The notes: generated by a model from the sequence alone, not told the origin. A DNA stretch of 61,539 nt from an uncultured Holophagaceae bacterium (GCA_903927605.1 CAIYNT010000124.1:1-61539); one strand, 5' to 3'; positions 52,254-61,268 are shown, counted from the first letter of the stretch. Made by a program: numbers and translations.

Positions 52254-52526
52254 TCAGTTCCGCTGACCCGCAGGCCAGGTCCCGAAGGCGAGGATGCAGA
52301 GGACGATGATCATGCCGATGCCGGGAATGAGGCACAGCAGCGCCATCGCGCCGTTGAAGCCGGCCTTGGCGAAGATCCGCCAGAAACAGAAAATCGGGAA
52401 GATGACCATCGCCAGGATGACCACGAGCCAGACCATGCACCCGGCGGCCGCCAGACCCGCTAGCGCGGCATCGTTGGCATGGGGCTGCAGGAGCCCGAGA
52501 AGAGGAAGGGCGGCCACCATGGGCAT
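52254..52526 (-). CDS. Small membrane protein
   Basis: 90 residues with GAGGTGATCC before the ATG at 52526. It has an N-terminal signal-like segment, then two membrane helices (MVWLVVILAMVIFPIFCFW; ALLCLIPGIGMIIVLCILAF) joined by RIFAKAGFNG, and a short polar tail. No family name can be given with confidence. It lies between dcd and the convergent cyclase gene. Confidence 0.75.
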   Translation of the reverse strand: MPMVAALPLLGLLQPHANDAALAGLAAAGCMVWLVVILAMVIFPIFCFWRIFAKAGFNGAMALLCLIPGIGMIIVLCILAFGTWPAGQRN

Positions 52527-52564
52527 GGATCACCTCGAAGAAGGGTTGCCGTGATTCTAGGGGA

Positions 52565-53110
52565 TCAGCCTTCACCTTCCACGACATCTTTCACGAAATC
52601 CTTCCACAGCATCGAAGGCTGGATGCCGGAGTTGCGCTGGTACTTGCCGGAGTCGTAGCTGTCGTAGTCGCCACTGACGGTGTGGTAGAAGATCTGACAG
52701 ATGGCCACGCCCGCGTAAATGCGTACGGGCTGGATGCAGCTGATCTCCAAGGTCCAATAACCGCAGAAGCCGATGTCGCCAAAGCCCGCGGTGACGTGGA
52801 CGAAGAGGCCCAGGCGGCCGACGCTGCTGCGCCCTTCGAGCATGGGCACCATGCCGCGGGTCTCCGTGTATTCCAGCGTACGGCCCAGGTAGAGTGTCCC
52901 GGGCTGCAGCAGGAGACCCTCGGCGGGGATCTTCAGGAACTCGATGCCATTGGGCCGGGCCATGTCGAGTTCGTGGTCGGTGTAGACCGCCAGATCCTCG
53001 CCCAGGCGCAGATTGTAGCTGTTGGGGTTCAGCTGGGCGTCGCTCCAGGGATCGATGCGGATGCGCCCCTCGGCTTTTGCCGCAAGGATCTGGCGCCCGG
53101 TAAGGATCAT
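52565..53110 (-). CDS. dcd: dCTP deaminase
   Basis: Deaminates dCTP to dUTP on the way to thymidylate. 181 residues, full length. Landmarks: LNPNSYNLRLGEDLAVY, the trimer-interface/phosphate motif LEGRSSVGRLGLFVH and the catalytic region GFGDIGFCGYWTLEI with the conserved Glu. The C-terminal YDSGKYQRNSGIQPS tail closes over the active site. Whether it also has dUTPase activity cannot be read from sequence. Confidence 0.94.
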   Translation of the reverse strand: MILTGRQILAAKAEGRIRIDPWSDAQLNPNSYNLRLGEDLAVYTDHELDMARPNGIEFLKIPAEGLLLQPGTLYLGRTLEYTETRGMVPMLEGRSSVGRLGLFVHVTAGFGDIGFCGYWTLEISCIQPVRIYAGVAICQIFYHTVSGDYDSYDSGKYQRNSGIQPSMLWKDFVKDVVEGEG

Positions 53111-53129
53111 GCGATCTCCCCAAATGGGC

Positions 53130-53151
53130 GGCGCCCGCAGGTGCGGGCGCC
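53130..53151 (-). terminator. Hairpin terminator between the FHA-RDD gene and dcd
   Basis: GGCGCCCGCA and TGCGGGCGCC form a perfect 10 bp stem with a two-base loop. On the minus strand it follows the stop of the FHA-RDD gene by about 20 bases and precedes dcd. Confidence 0.6.
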
Positions 53152-53172
53152 GGGCCCTGGTTTAGACCATCA

Positions 53173-54207
53173 TCAGCGGTCGACCTTGATGACGATGGAT
53201 TTGGAGATCATGTCCTGCAGACCTTTGCGCTCGCTGCCGAGGATGATGAGGTAGGGCAGGCCCAGCAGAATGCCGTTGACCAGGTGCCCGACCATGCGGA
53301 GTACCGCTGCGCTCACGTCGATGCGTCCGGTCGGATTATCCTCGGGCACAATCCGCAGCTTCATCAGCTTCTTGCCGGGGCTGGCGCCGAACTTGATCCA
53401 GCAGTAAGGGAGGAAGAACCATGCGTAGCCAAGGGCGACCACGAAGTGGAGGAGCCCGATCAGAGCCGACACGAGGCAGGCGCCGGGGCCGAGGATGGAA
53501 CCGAGAACGAGCTGCAGGCCGAAGATGAGGACCCAGAGAACCACCAGGGGCACGATATCAATGAGGTAAGCCAGGAGACGCGTGACGAAATCACCTCGCT
53601 CGCCGGTGGGCTGGGCATCGTCCGGAGTCGGGGGCAGGTAGGCCGAGAGGAAGCCCGGGATGGGAGCAGCGGAGACGGGCGCTGCCGGCGCGGGCCTGGG
53701 TGCCGATGGCGGCGCAGGGGGGGGAATGGGCGGCTTGGCTGGGGTTGGCACGGGTCCCGTGGCGAGCTGCTCCTGGACCTCGATCTTCGGTTCCGGTGCT
53801 GGTTCGCCGGCGGGCTTGCCGGTGTGGATGGCGGCCAGTTCGTCGGCGGACATGCGCACGGTGCCACTGGGCACTGCGGGGGAATCCTGGATGTTGAGGG
53901 CCACGGTGGCGCCAGTTTCGGGGCGGGGGTCCTGGAAGGTGAGCTGCACCTGGCCCAGGGTGATGCGATCGCCGTCGCGCAGGGGGGAGGACTGGACCCG
54001 GTTGCCGTTCACCAGCACCCCATTGCTGCTCTGGAGGTCCTGGATCTCGAAACCGCCGCCCACCTTGCGGATCACGCAGTGGTGGCGGCTGATGCTGGGG
54101 TCCGGCAGGCGGAGCGTGTTATCCAGCTCCCGCCCCATGTGGACTTCGTTGTCGATGATTTCGAACTCTCGGACGCCCGCGCTTTCGTGCACCAGCAGTT
54201 TGGCCAT
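53173..54207 (-). CDS. FHA domain-RDD membrane protein
   Basis: 344 residues from the ATG at 54207, with GAGG upstream; the frame opens to 54384 without coding character. An N-terminal FHA domain (about 1-95; MGRELDNTLRLPDPSISRHH) is followed by a Pro/Ala-rich linker (about 105-190). An RDD domain with three or four membrane helices follows (DFVTRLLAYLIDIVPLVVLW; GASPGKKLMKLRIVPED). The RDD family may transport small solutes. The FHA suggests control by Ser/Thr phosphorylation. Divergent from mglA. Confidence 0.85.
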   Translation of the reverse strand: MAKLLVHESAGVREFEIIDNEVHMGRELDNTLRLPDPSISRHHCVIRKVGGGFEIQDLQSSNGVLVNGNRVQSSPLRDGDRITLGQVQLTFQDPRPETGATVALNIQDSPAVPSGTVRMSADELAAIHTGKPAGEPAPEPKIEVQEQLATGPVPTPAKPPIPPPAPPSAPRPAPAAPVSAAPIPGFLSAYLPPTPDDAQPTGERGDFVTRLLAYLIDIVPLVVLWVLIFGLQLVLGSILGPGACLVSALIGLLHFVVALGYAWFFLPYCWIKFGASPGKKLMKLRIVPEDNPTGRIDVSAAVLRMVGHLVNGILLGLPYLIILGSERKGLQDMISKSIVIKVDR

Positions 54208-54343
54208 TGGGGACCCTCGGGGAGGTGGGATGGGCGGAAGTGTAGCGCATCTCTGCTTCCTGATGGTAGATCCGTGGACACGCTTCTTCCTTGACGGGCC
54301 GGGGTGGACCCGCCAATCTTCCCCAACGAGATAGGGTGCAGGC

Positions 54344-55216
54344 ATGGTGCTTTTCAACGCGGCCACCAAGGAATTGACGGCCAAGATCGTCTACTACGGC
54401 CCCGGCCTGTGCGGGAAGACGACCAACCTCCAGCATGTCTACGACACGCTGCCTGGCGAGGGTCGTGGCAAGATGCTGTCCCTGGCCACCCAGACGGACC
54501 GGACCCTCTTCTTCGACTTCCTGCCCATCGAGCTGGGCACCATCCGGGGCATGAAGACCCGGATCCAGCTGTACACCGTGCCCGGTCAGGTCTTCTATGA
54601 CGCCACCCGCAAGCTCGTGCTGCGGGGTGCCGATGCCGTGGTGTTCGTGGCCGATTCCCAGGCCCCGGCCCTGGAGAGTAACAAGGAGAGCTTCCAGAAC
54701 CTGATCGTCAACCTCAAGGATCAGGGCACGGACCTGGAGAAGATCCCCCACGTGATCCAGTGGAACAAGCGGGACACGCCCAATGCCCTGCCTGTGGAGA
54801 CCCTGGAACGGGAGATCAACCTCTTTGGTGTTCCCACTTTCGAGGCTTGTGCCATGCGCGGCGAGGGTGTCAAGGAGACGCTGACGGGCGTCGCCAAACT
54901 GGTGCTCAAGAGCCTGGCGGAGCGGTATGGCGGTGGCGTCGTGGAAGAACCACCCGTGTTCCTGGGCGGCGCTCCCCCCCCGCCGATCCGGCGGTCCACG
55001 GAATCCACCAAGCCTCTGGAGGTCGAGGAGCTGTCTGCCGGGGAACTCCTCGATGAGATCGACGAGATTCCCATCGAATCCGGCCAACCCGCCCATGTCC
55101 CGGCGCCCTCGCACATGCCCCACAGCAGTGTGGTCGAGGTTCCCGTGGTTTTGGATCGCAGCCTCTTCAGCGGCGATTCCCCGGTGGAGATCCGATTGAA
55201 GCTGTATATTAAGTAG
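54344..55216 (+). CDS. mglA: MglA-type Ras-like GTPase with C-terminal extension
   Basis: Polarity/motility GTPase of the MglA family. 290 residues, whereas typical MglA is about 195. The GTPase fold (about 1-195) has the P-loop YGPGLCGKTTNLQHVY, the unusual switch LYTVPGQVFYDATRKLVLRG with Thr where most Ras proteins have Asp (a hallmark of MglA), and QWNKRD for guanine specificity. The last 95 residues are Pro/Glu-rich (FLGGAPPPPIRRSTESTKPL, ELLDEIDEIPIE) and end in a short strand (PVEIRLKLYIK). No MglB gene is in the window. Confidence 0.88.
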   Translation: MVLFNAATKELTAKIVYYGPGLCGKTTNLQHVYDTLPGEGRGKMLSLATQTDRTLFFDFLPIELGTIRGMKTRIQLYTVPGQVFYDATRKLVLRGADAVVFVADSQAPALESNKESFQNLIVNLKDQGTDLEKIPHVIQWNKRDTPNALPVETLEREINLFGVPTFEACAMRGEGVKETLTGVAKLVLKSLAERYGGGVVEEPPVFLGGAPPPPIRRSTESTKPLEVEELSAGELLDEIDEIPIESGQPAHVPAPSHMPHSSVVEVPVVLDRSLFSGDSPVEIRLKLYIK

Positions 55217-55299
55217 GCTGTCAGCCGTCAGCTCTCAGCTGTCTGTCGGGCGCCCTGGGCGCCCGATGCTTTTCCGGATGGCCGACAGCTGAAAGCCGG
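55216..55299. repeat. Dispersed inverted repeat, family D copy 2
   Basis: It begins at the last base of the mglA stop: GGCTGTCAGCCGTCAGCTC and onward, an inner hairpin GGGCGCCCTGGGCGCCC (55248-55264), and a right arm ending GCCGACAGCTGAAAGCCGG. It has the same layout as the copy at 33907, including a GC-rich inner hairpin. It lies directly before gltX. Confidence 0.8.
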
Positions 55300-55306
55300 A
55301 GTCCGC

Positions 55307-56779
55307 ATGTCCCGTCAGGTCGTCACCCGTTTCGCCCCATCCCCCACCGGCATGCTCCACATCGGTGGAGTGCGGACGGCGCTGTTCTGCTGGCTCTTCG
55401 CCCGCCGGCACGGGGGGCGCTTCATCCTGCGCATCGAAGACACGGACCTCTCCCGCAGCACCGACGACAACATCCGCATCATCGAGGACGGCATGGCCTG
55501 GTGCGGCCTGGACTGGGACGAGGGCCCCATGCTGGGCGACCCCGGCAGCTGGAAGGGCCCTCACGGCCCCTACCGCCAGATGCAGCGCATGGACCTCTAC
55601 CGGGCCAAGATCCAGGAGCTGCTCGACAAGGGCCTGGCCTACCGCTGCCGCTGCTCCCGGGAGACCATCGAGGCGCGCCGGAAGACCGTCGAGGCCGCCG
55701 GCAAGGTCTTCCAGTACAACCGGGGCATGGATCGCGGAAAGGGCTGTGCCGAGGCGAACCATGACGCCAGCCAGCCCGCCGCCATCCGGTTCCGCATGCC
55801 CGAAGACGGCGACATCGTGGTGCCTGATCTCATCAAGGGTGACACCCGCTTCCCGGCCGACAGTCTGGACGACTGGATCATCGCCCGTACCGGCGAGGGG
55901 CCCGGCGTGATCGGGGTGCCCACCTACAATTTCTGCGTGGTGGTGGACGACACTGCCATGGAAGTGACCCATGTGATCCGCGGCGACGACCACCTGAACA
56001 ACACACCCAAGCAGATTCCACTCTTCGCGGCTTTCGGCACGGACCTGCCGGCCTTCGCTCACGTGCCCATGATCCTGGGCGCGGACGGGGCAAAACTCAG
56101 CAAACGCCATGGCGCCACCAGCATCACCGAGTATCAGGCCATGGGCCTGCTGCCCTCCGCCGTGCGCCTGGCCCTGGCGCGGCTGTCCTGGACGCCCAAG
56201 ATCGATGGAAAGGCCGTCGAGACGGCCGAAGAAGAGTTGCTCACGGACGAGCAGATGATCCAGCTCTTCGATCTGGCGGACTGCCAGAAGAGCGCCGCCC
56301 GCTTCGACATGGACAAGCTGCAGTGGCTGAACCAGAAGCTCATCCAGCGGTCCACTTGGCAGGAACTGGAGCCGCACCTGCGTCCCTTCATGCCCGAGGC
56401 CTGGCTTTCAAAACCGGATGCCTGGAAGGCCCAGGCCATCCAGGCAACGCAAAAGGGCAAATCGCTGACAGACATGGCCGAAGCCCTGCGTTTCGCCTTC
56501 GAGCGTCCCGCCGCCTTCGACGAGAAGGCCCTGGAGAAGTTCCTGACGCCGGCGGTGAAACCGGCCCTGGCGGAAGTGGCGGCGCTCGCGGACTACACAC
56601 ACGATGGCCTGGAAGCCGCCTTCACCGCCATCCTGGAAAAGCATGGCCTCAAGACCAAGGACTTGGCCCAGGCACTGCGCGTGGCTCTCTGCGGCCGACC
56701 CGTCAGCCCTGGCATCTATGACACCCTCATGCTCGTGGGGCGGGACGAGGTCGTGTCCCGGCTGGAAAGGTGGTTGTGA
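55307..56779 (+). CDS. gltX: Glutamyl-tRNA synthetase
   Basis: Charges tRNA-Glu. 490 residues. The class I HIGH motif lies in FAPSPTGMLHIGGVRT and KMSKS in GAKLSKRHGAT. The N-terminal RFILRIEDTDLSRST is typical of GltX. The C-terminal anticodon-binding domain is all-helical. With glnS at 58268 encoding a dedicated GlnRS, this enzyme is probably discriminating (tRNA-Glu only), which is inference. It overlaps the next ORF by one base (TGATG). Confidence 0.96.
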   Translation: MSRQVVTRFAPSPTGMLHIGGVRTALFCWLFARRHGGRFILRIEDTDLSRSTDDNIRIIEDGMAWCGLDWDEGPMLGDPGSWKGPHGPYRQMQRMDLYRAKIQELLDKGLAYRCRCSRETIEARRKTVEAAGKVFQYNRGMDRGKGCAEANHDASQPAAIRFRMPEDGDIVVPDLIKGDTRFPADSLDDWIIARTGEGPGVIGVPTYNFCVVVDDTAMEVTHVIRGDDHLNNTPKQIPLFAAFGTDLPAFAHVPMILGADGAKLSKRHGATSITEYQAMGLLPSAVRLALARLSWTPKIDGKAVETAEEELLTDEQMIQLFDLADCQKSAARFDMDKLQWLNQKLIQRSTWQELEPHLRPFMPEAWLSKPDAWKAQAIQATQKGKSLTDMAEALRFAFERPAAFDEKALEKFLTPAVKPALAEVAALADYTHDGLEAAFTAILEKHGLKTKDLAQALRVALCGRPVSPGIYDTLMLVGRDEVVSRLERWL

Positions 56780-57123
56780 TGGACCTTCAGGAATTCACCC
56801 AGCTCACCCTTGCCGTGCTGGAGGACCAGGGCACAGCAGCCTATGCACCCACAATCATTTCGGACGAGACCGTCCAGGTGATCCAGGGCATTCCCGAAGG
56901 GCTGGATCATCGGGAAGCTCTCCAGGAGACGGTTCTTCGTCTTGGTCTCGAACAGTCCAATTTCTTCTTCGGTGTCAAATCCGGCCCCAGCGAGATCACC
57001 ACGGGCTTCCATACGGCCGTCGATACACGATTCCAGCGCATCTCGGAAATGCGCCAGGGTTTCGTCGTGTCGGATCTGGCAGACTGCGCCTGGTGGACCC
57101 TGGGCCAAGGCCGGGACCAGTAG
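56779..57123 (+). CDS. Hypothetical 114-residue protein coupled to gltX
   Basis: It starts at the ATG within the TGATG overlap with the gltX stop, so translation is coupled. Features: MDLQEFTQLTLAVLEDQG, then AYAPTIISDETVQVIQGIPE; the C-terminus ends DLADCAWWTLGQGRDQ. It has no membrane segment and a mixed alpha/beta composition with an acidic bias. I do not recognise the family. A family B repeat follows. Confidence 0.65.
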   Translation: MDLQEFTQLTLAVLEDQGTAAYAPTIISDETVQVIQGIPEGLDHREALQETVLRLGLEQSNFFFGVKSGPSEITTGFHTAVDTRFQRISEMRQGFVVSDLADCAWWTLGQGRDQ

Positions 57124-57163
57124 CTCTCCCGGAGCGGCAGCCTATCCGGACGAAGGGACAATT

Positions 57164-57239
57164 AACCGCAGATGACGCAGATAACGCAGATAAAGTACGG
57201 ATCTGCTTTTCATCCGCGAACCCTGCGTCATCTGCGGTT
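57164..57239. repeat. Dispersed inverted repeat, family B copy 2
   Basis: The left arm AACCGCAGATGACGCAGAT continues AACGCAGAT to 57191. The right arm at 57211-57239 contains CTGCGTCATCTGCGGTT. The first 19 bases are identical to the copy at 18043. It lies between the hypothetical gene and proC. Confidence 0.85.
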
Positions 57240-57269
57240 TCAACTCTATTTCTACTTCAGGGGGCAACC

Positions 57270-58085
57270 ATGAGCCACCATCCCAAGCTCGCCATCGTCG
57301 GCTTCGGCACCATGGGCCAGGCCATCAGTGCCGGCCTGGTGGAAGCCTCGGGCTATCCGGCCGACCACATCCACGCCGCCACTAGGCACCCCGCCTCGGC
57401 CCGGGCCCGGGCTGAGGCCCTCGGCATCCGCCTGTCAAACGAGATCGAAGCCGCCGTGAAGGAGGCTGAGGTCGTGCTGCTCTGCGTGAAGCCCAAGGAA
57501 TTGAAGGGACTGCTGGCGGGGCTGACGGCGGCGGGGGCGCTGGAACACCGTCCCCTGGTGGTGTCCATCGCTGCAGGGACCACCCTCGATTTCCTCGTGG
57601 CCCATACGCCTTCAGGCACCCCCGTGGTGCGGGCCATGCCCAACACACCCTGCTCCATCCGCCGGGGGATGACCGTGCTGTCGGTGGGTCAAGGGGTGAC
57701 CGAGGCCCAGCTGGCGACGGCCCGGGCCCTCTTCGAACCTTTGGGCCGGGTCATGGACCTGGACGAGAAGCACATGGATGCCGTCACCGGCCTCAGCGCC
57801 AGCGGGCCGGCCTTCATGTTCGTCATCCTGGAATCCCTGGCGGAGGGCGGAGTCCTGTGCGGCCTGCCGCGAGCCGTGGCTCTGGAACTGGCGGCCCAGA
57901 TGACCCTCGGCGCCGCCTCCATGGTGCTGGAGACCGGCAGGCACCCGGCCGCCCTCAAGGACGAGGTCACCACCCCCGCCGGCTGCACCATCGCGGGCCT
58001 TCTGGCCCTGGAGGATGGCCGCATCCGCTCCGTCGTCGCCCGGGGCATCGAGCGCGCCGCCCAGGTGGCGGGGGGATTGGGCTGA
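57270..58085 (+). CDS. proC: Pyrroline-5-carboxylate reductase
   Basis: Last step of proline biosynthesis, reducing P5C with NAD(P)H. 271 residues from the ATG at 57270; the frame extends far upstream through the preceding gene and is not real there. The Rossmann motif AIVGFGTMGQAISAGLVE is at the N-terminus. VRAMPNTPCSIRRGMTVL and the C-terminal signature VTGLSASGPAFMFVILESLA, then TTPAGCTIAGLLALEDG, identify ProC. Confidence 0.95.
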   Translation: MSHHPKLAIVGFGTMGQAISAGLVEASGYPADHIHAATRHPASARARAEALGIRLSNEIEAAVKEAEVVLLCVKPKELKGLLAGLTAAGALEHRPLVVSIAAGTTLDFLVAHTPSGTPVVRAMPNTPCSIRRGMTVLSVGQGVTEAQLATARALFEPLGRVMDLDEKHMDAVTGLSASGPAFMFVILESLAEGGVLCGLPRAVALELAAQMTLGAASMVLETGRHPAALKDEVTTPAGCTIAGLLALEDGRIRSVVARGIERAAQVAGGLG

Positions 58086-58102
58086 ACACTATATGCTTTT
58101 TT

Positions 58103-58208
58103 AACCACGAATGACGCGAATGATCGCGAATTGCCCAGCCATGGAATCATGCGGCGGCCCAGGCTAAAGCATTCTTTTGATTCGCGTCTATTCGCGTCAT
58201 TCGCGGTT
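58103..58208. repeat. Dispersed inverted repeat, family C
   Basis: The left arm AACCACGAATGACGCGAATG continues ATCGCGAAT to 58131. The right arm at 58180-58208 has ATTCGCGTCATTCGCGGTT. The loop of about 48 bases includes ATGCGGCGGCCCAGGC. It shares the AACC...GGTT arm ends and general design with families A and B but differs in sequence. It lies between proC and glnS. Confidence 0.8.
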
Positions 58209-58267
58209 CCAAATGCTTTTGTGGCCTTCAGCTTGGTATCTTTGAGATTTGCATCCTGTGAGCCCTG

Positions 58268-59977
58268 ATGTCTGCTGAACTGCCCATTCCCGAATCCAAG
58301 AGCCTCCACTTCATCGAGGAGATCGTCGAGGCCGATCGCGCTTCGGGGAAGCATGGTGGGCGGCTGCTGACACGGTTTCCGCCGGAGCCCAACGGCTACC
58401 TGCACATCGGTCACGCCAAGAGCATCTGCCTGAACTTCGGCCTGGCGAAGGCCTACGGCGGCGCCACCAACCTCCGCTTCGACGACACCAACCCCGTGAA
58501 GGAGGATGTCGAGTACGTGGACTCCATCCGGGAGGACGTCCAGTGGCTGGGCTTCCAGTGGAAGGGTGAGCACTACGCCTCGGACTATTTCCCCTTCATG
58601 TACGACTACGCGGAATACCTGATCCAACAGGGCAAGGCCTACGTCTGCGACCTGACCGAGGCGGAGATCCGGGAATACCGTGGCAACTTCCACAATCCCG
58701 GCAAAGAGAGCCCCTACCGGAGCCGCACTCCCGAGGAGAATCTGGACCTGTTCCGGCGCATGAAGGCCGGGGAGATCCCGGACGGGTCCCGGGTGCTGCG
58801 CGCGAAGATCGACATGCGGAGCGGCAACATGAACCTGCGGGATCCGCTCATGTACCGCATCCGGCGGGCGCACCACCACCGCACCGGCGATACGTGGTGC
58901 ATCTATCCCATGTACGACTTCGCCCACGGCGTATCGGATGCCATCGAGAGCATCACCCATTCCATCTGCACGCTGGAATTCGAGGATCATCGGCCGCTCT
59001 ATGACTGGTTCCTGGAGCAGGATGAGGAGGGGAGGTTCTTCCAGCACCCCCTCCCGCGACAGATCGAGTTCGCCCGCCTGAACCTCACCTACACCGTCAT
59101 GAGCAAGCGGCGGCTGCTGCAGCTCGTCCAGGATGGCATCGTGCGCGGCTGGGACGACCCCCGGATGCCCACCATCTGCGGCCTTCGGCGCCGGGGCTAC
59201 ACACCCGAAGCGGTGCGCGCCTTCGCCGAGAAGGTGGGCGTGGCCAAGCGCGACATGGTGGCTGATGCGGGTCTGCTGGAGTTCTGCATCCGCGAGGACC
59301 TGGAGAAGCGCGCCCTCCGCCGCATGGCCGTCCTGCGGCCCCTCAAGGTGGTTATCACCAACATGGCCGAGGCCGATGCCTTCGAGGTGGAGGTGGCCAA
59401 CCACCCCGAGGATGCCTCCCTGGGCAGCCGGAAACTTCCCTTCACGCGGGACCTCTTCATCGACCAGGAGGACTTCCGCGAAGAAGCCCCCAAGAAGTGG
59501 TTCCGGTTGGCTCCGGGAACCGAAGTGCGGCTACGTGGCGCCTGCCTCATCACCTGCCGGGAGGTCATCAAGGACCCGACGGGGAACGTGGTGGAACTGC
59601 GCTGCGAATGGGATCCCGCCAGCAAGGGCGGCAACGTGCCCGATGGCCGCAGGGTGAAGGGAACGCTCCACTGGGTGAGCGCCCGCCACGCCGTGAAGGC
59701 TGAAGTGCGGCTCTATGAGGCCCTCTTCACCCAGGAGAACCCCATGGATGTGGCCGAGGGCCAGGACTGGAAAACCCTCCTCAATCCTGGAAGCCTCGAG
59801 GTCCTGACCGAGGCCCGCCTGGAACCCAGCCTGGCCCAGGCTGTTCCGGGAGAGCGGTTCCAGTTCGAGCGTACGGGCTACTTCTGCGCGGATGCTGACA
59901 GTCGGCCCGGGGCGCCTGTTTTCAACCGGACCGTTGGGTTGAAGGACAGCTGGTCCAAGATCGAGGCAAAAGGCTGA
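58268..59977 (+). CDS. glnS: Glutaminyl-tRNA synthetase
   Basis: Charges tRNA-Gln directly. 569 residues. The HIGH motif is in [18 protein letters not shown] and the KMSKS equivalent is [29 protein letters not shown] and the [20 protein letters not shown] block are specific to GlnRS. Two C-terminal beta-barrel anticodon domains are present, with [19 protein letters not shown] at the end. Its presence implies Gln-tRNA-Gln does not depend only on the amidotransferase route. Confidence 0.96.
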   Translation: MSAELPIPESKSLHFIEEIVEADRASGKHGGRLLTRFPPEPNGYLHIGHAKSICLNFGLAKAYGGATNLRFDDTNPVKEDVEYVDSIREDVQWLGFQWKGEHYASDYFPFMYDYAEYLIQQGKAYVCDLTEAEIREYRGNFHNPGKESPYRSRTPEENLDLFRRMKAGEIPDGSRVLRAKIDMRSGNMNLRDPLMYRIRRAHHHRTGDTWCIYPMYDFAHGVSDAIESITHSICTLEFEDHRPLYDWFLEQDEEGRFFQHPLPRQIEFARLNLTYTVMSKRRLLQLVQDGIVRGWDDPRMPTICGLRRRGYTPEAVRAFAEKVGVAKRDMVADAGLLEFCIREDLEKRALRRMAVLRPLKVVITNMAEADAFEVEVANHPEDASLGSRKLPFTRDLFIDQEDFREEAPKKWFRLAPGTEVRLRGACLITCREVIKDPTGNVVELRCEWDPASKGGNVPDGRRVKGTLHWVSARHAVKAEVRLYEALFTQENPMDVAEGQDWKTLLNPGSLEVLTEARLEPSLAQAVPGERFQFERTGYFCADADSRPGAPVFNRTVGLKDSWSKIEAKG

Positions 59978-60011
59978 AAAATCCCGGGCTGCGTCCTCGA
60001 TTTTTCTAGAG

Positions 60012-60026
60012 CGCGGCTATGCCGCG
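60012..60026 (+). terminator. Terminator of glnS
   Basis: CGCGGC, loop TAT, GCCGCG, then a T-rich tract (TAGAATTTCTGTCTTTTTG). A classical intrinsic terminator 35 bases after the glnS stop. Confidence 0.7.
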
Positions 60027-60050
60027 TAGAATTTCTGTCTTTTTGTCATA

Positions 60051-60072
60051 GGCCAAAGCCCCAGCTTTGGCC
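60051..60072. terminator. Second hairpin downstream of glnS
   Basis: GGCCAAAGC, loop CCCA, GCTTTGGCC: a perfect 9 bp stem about 25 bases after the first terminator. There is no T-run on the plus strand, so it may be a backup terminator or part of the nuoH upstream region. Confidence 0.4.
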
Positions 60073-60196
60073 CGGGGTGTGACCCAAGTCGCATCGGGCC
60101 TCCCGGGGTAGATTCCCTCCATGTCCGCAAGGGCGGGGCTCTGCTAGGCTCGATGGGTTGGGCCTCCCCGCGGACGGCCCCGCCGGGAAGCCGCCC

Positions 60197-61258
60197 ATGG
60201 ACAAGCTCGCGAGCATGCTTCACATGACCCCCGCCATCTTCTGGATGGTGGCCAAGGTCGTCATCGTCTTCTCCGCCATCATGCTCCTCGCGTCCGTCTG
60301 GACCTGGGTGGAGCGGCGGGGATCGGCCATGATCCAGGACCGCATCGGGCCCAACCGGGCGGCGATCTTCGGAAAGATCCGCATCATCGGTCTGGCCCAG
60401 CTGCTGGCCGACGGCATCAAGTTCTTCTTCAAGGAGGACCTCGTCCCGGAGGAGGCCAACAAGGGCCTCTTCTGGCTGGCGCCCTTCCTCGCCTTTGTCC
60501 CGGCCCTCATCGGCTTCGCCGTCATTCCCTTCGGCAAGAGCTTTGTCAGTGGCGGCGTGACCTACCATCTCTCCGTGCTGGATCCAGGCAATGGCATGGG
60601 CCTGCTCTATCCTCTGGCCATCGGTGGCATGGCCGTCTACGGCGTGTTGCTGGCCGCCTGGTCCAGCAACAACAAGTGGTCGATCCTTGGCGGCATGCGG
60701 GCCTCGGCGGCCATGGTGAGCTATGAAATCGGCATGAGCCTGGCTGTGGTCAGCATCTTCATGACCACGGGCGGCTACGATCCCGCCGAGGTGATCAAGG
60801 CGCAGGGGCATCTTCCCTGGGCCTGGAACATCGTCCGCCAGCCCCTCGGGTTCATCGTGCTCTTTACCTGCATGTTCGCTGAGACGAACCGCCTGCCCTT
60901 CGACTTCGCCGAGGGTGAGAGTGAGATCGTGGCGGGCTTCAATACCGAATACGGCAGCATGAAGTTCAGCCTGCTGGCCCTGGCCGAGTACTCGCACCTG
61001 ATGACGGCCTCGGCCCTGGTGGCCACCCTCTACTTCGGCGGCTGGCAGGTGCCCTTCGTGCAGAACCCCACGGTCATGCTGTCCGTGGCCAGCTTCCTCC
61101 TGAAGATGCTGTTCTTCGCCTGGGTCTTCGTCTGGGTCCGGTGGACGCTGCCGCGGTTCCGCTATGACCAGCTCATGCATCTCGGATGGAAGGTGATGCT
61201 GCCGATGTCCATGGTCAACCTGATCTTCCACGCCTGGCGCATGAGCCAGGGACACTGA
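60197..61258 (+). CDS. nuoH: NADH-quinone oxidoreductase subunit H
   Basis: Membrane subunit of complex I that helps form the quinone-binding chamber. 353 residues from the ATG at 60197; an upstream in-frame TTG at 60158 is less likely. Eight membrane helices are expected. Key sequences: ERRGSAMIQDRIGPNRA, LAQLLADGIKFFFKED, a conserved acidic loop AETNRLPFDFAEGESEIVAG and a C-terminal RYDQLMHLGWKVMLPMS. nuoI begins ten bases after its stop. The rest of the nuo operon is presumably beyond the window. Confidence 0.95.
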   Translation: MDKLASMLHMTPAIFWMVAKVVIVFSAIMLLASVWTWVERRGSAMIQDRIGPNRAAIFGKIRIIGLAQLLADGIKFFFKEDLVPEEANKGLFWLAPFLAFVPALIGFAVIPFGKSFVSGGVTYHLSVLDPGNGMGLLYPLAIGGMAVYGVLLAAWSSNNKWSILGGMRASAAMVSYEIGMSLAVVSIFMTTGGYDPAEVIKAQGHLPWAWNIVRQPLGFIVLFTCMFAETNRLPFDFAEGESEIVAGFNTEYGSMKFSLLALAEYSHLMTASALVATLYFGGWQVPFVQNPTVMLSVASFLLKMLFFAWVFVWVRWTLPRFRYDQLMHLGWKVMLPMSMVNLIFHAWRMSQGH

Positions 61259-61268
61259 GGAGGGGGCG

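Noticed and set aside
56604..57269. In-frame upstream extension of proC through gltX and the next gene
   Set aside because: The extension is out of frame with two real genes and crosses a repeat; the Rossmann motif starts right after the ATG at 57270.
57689..59404. 571-codon minus-strand frame across proC and glnS
   Set aside because: It crosses an intergenic palindrome and two well-supported genes on the other strand.
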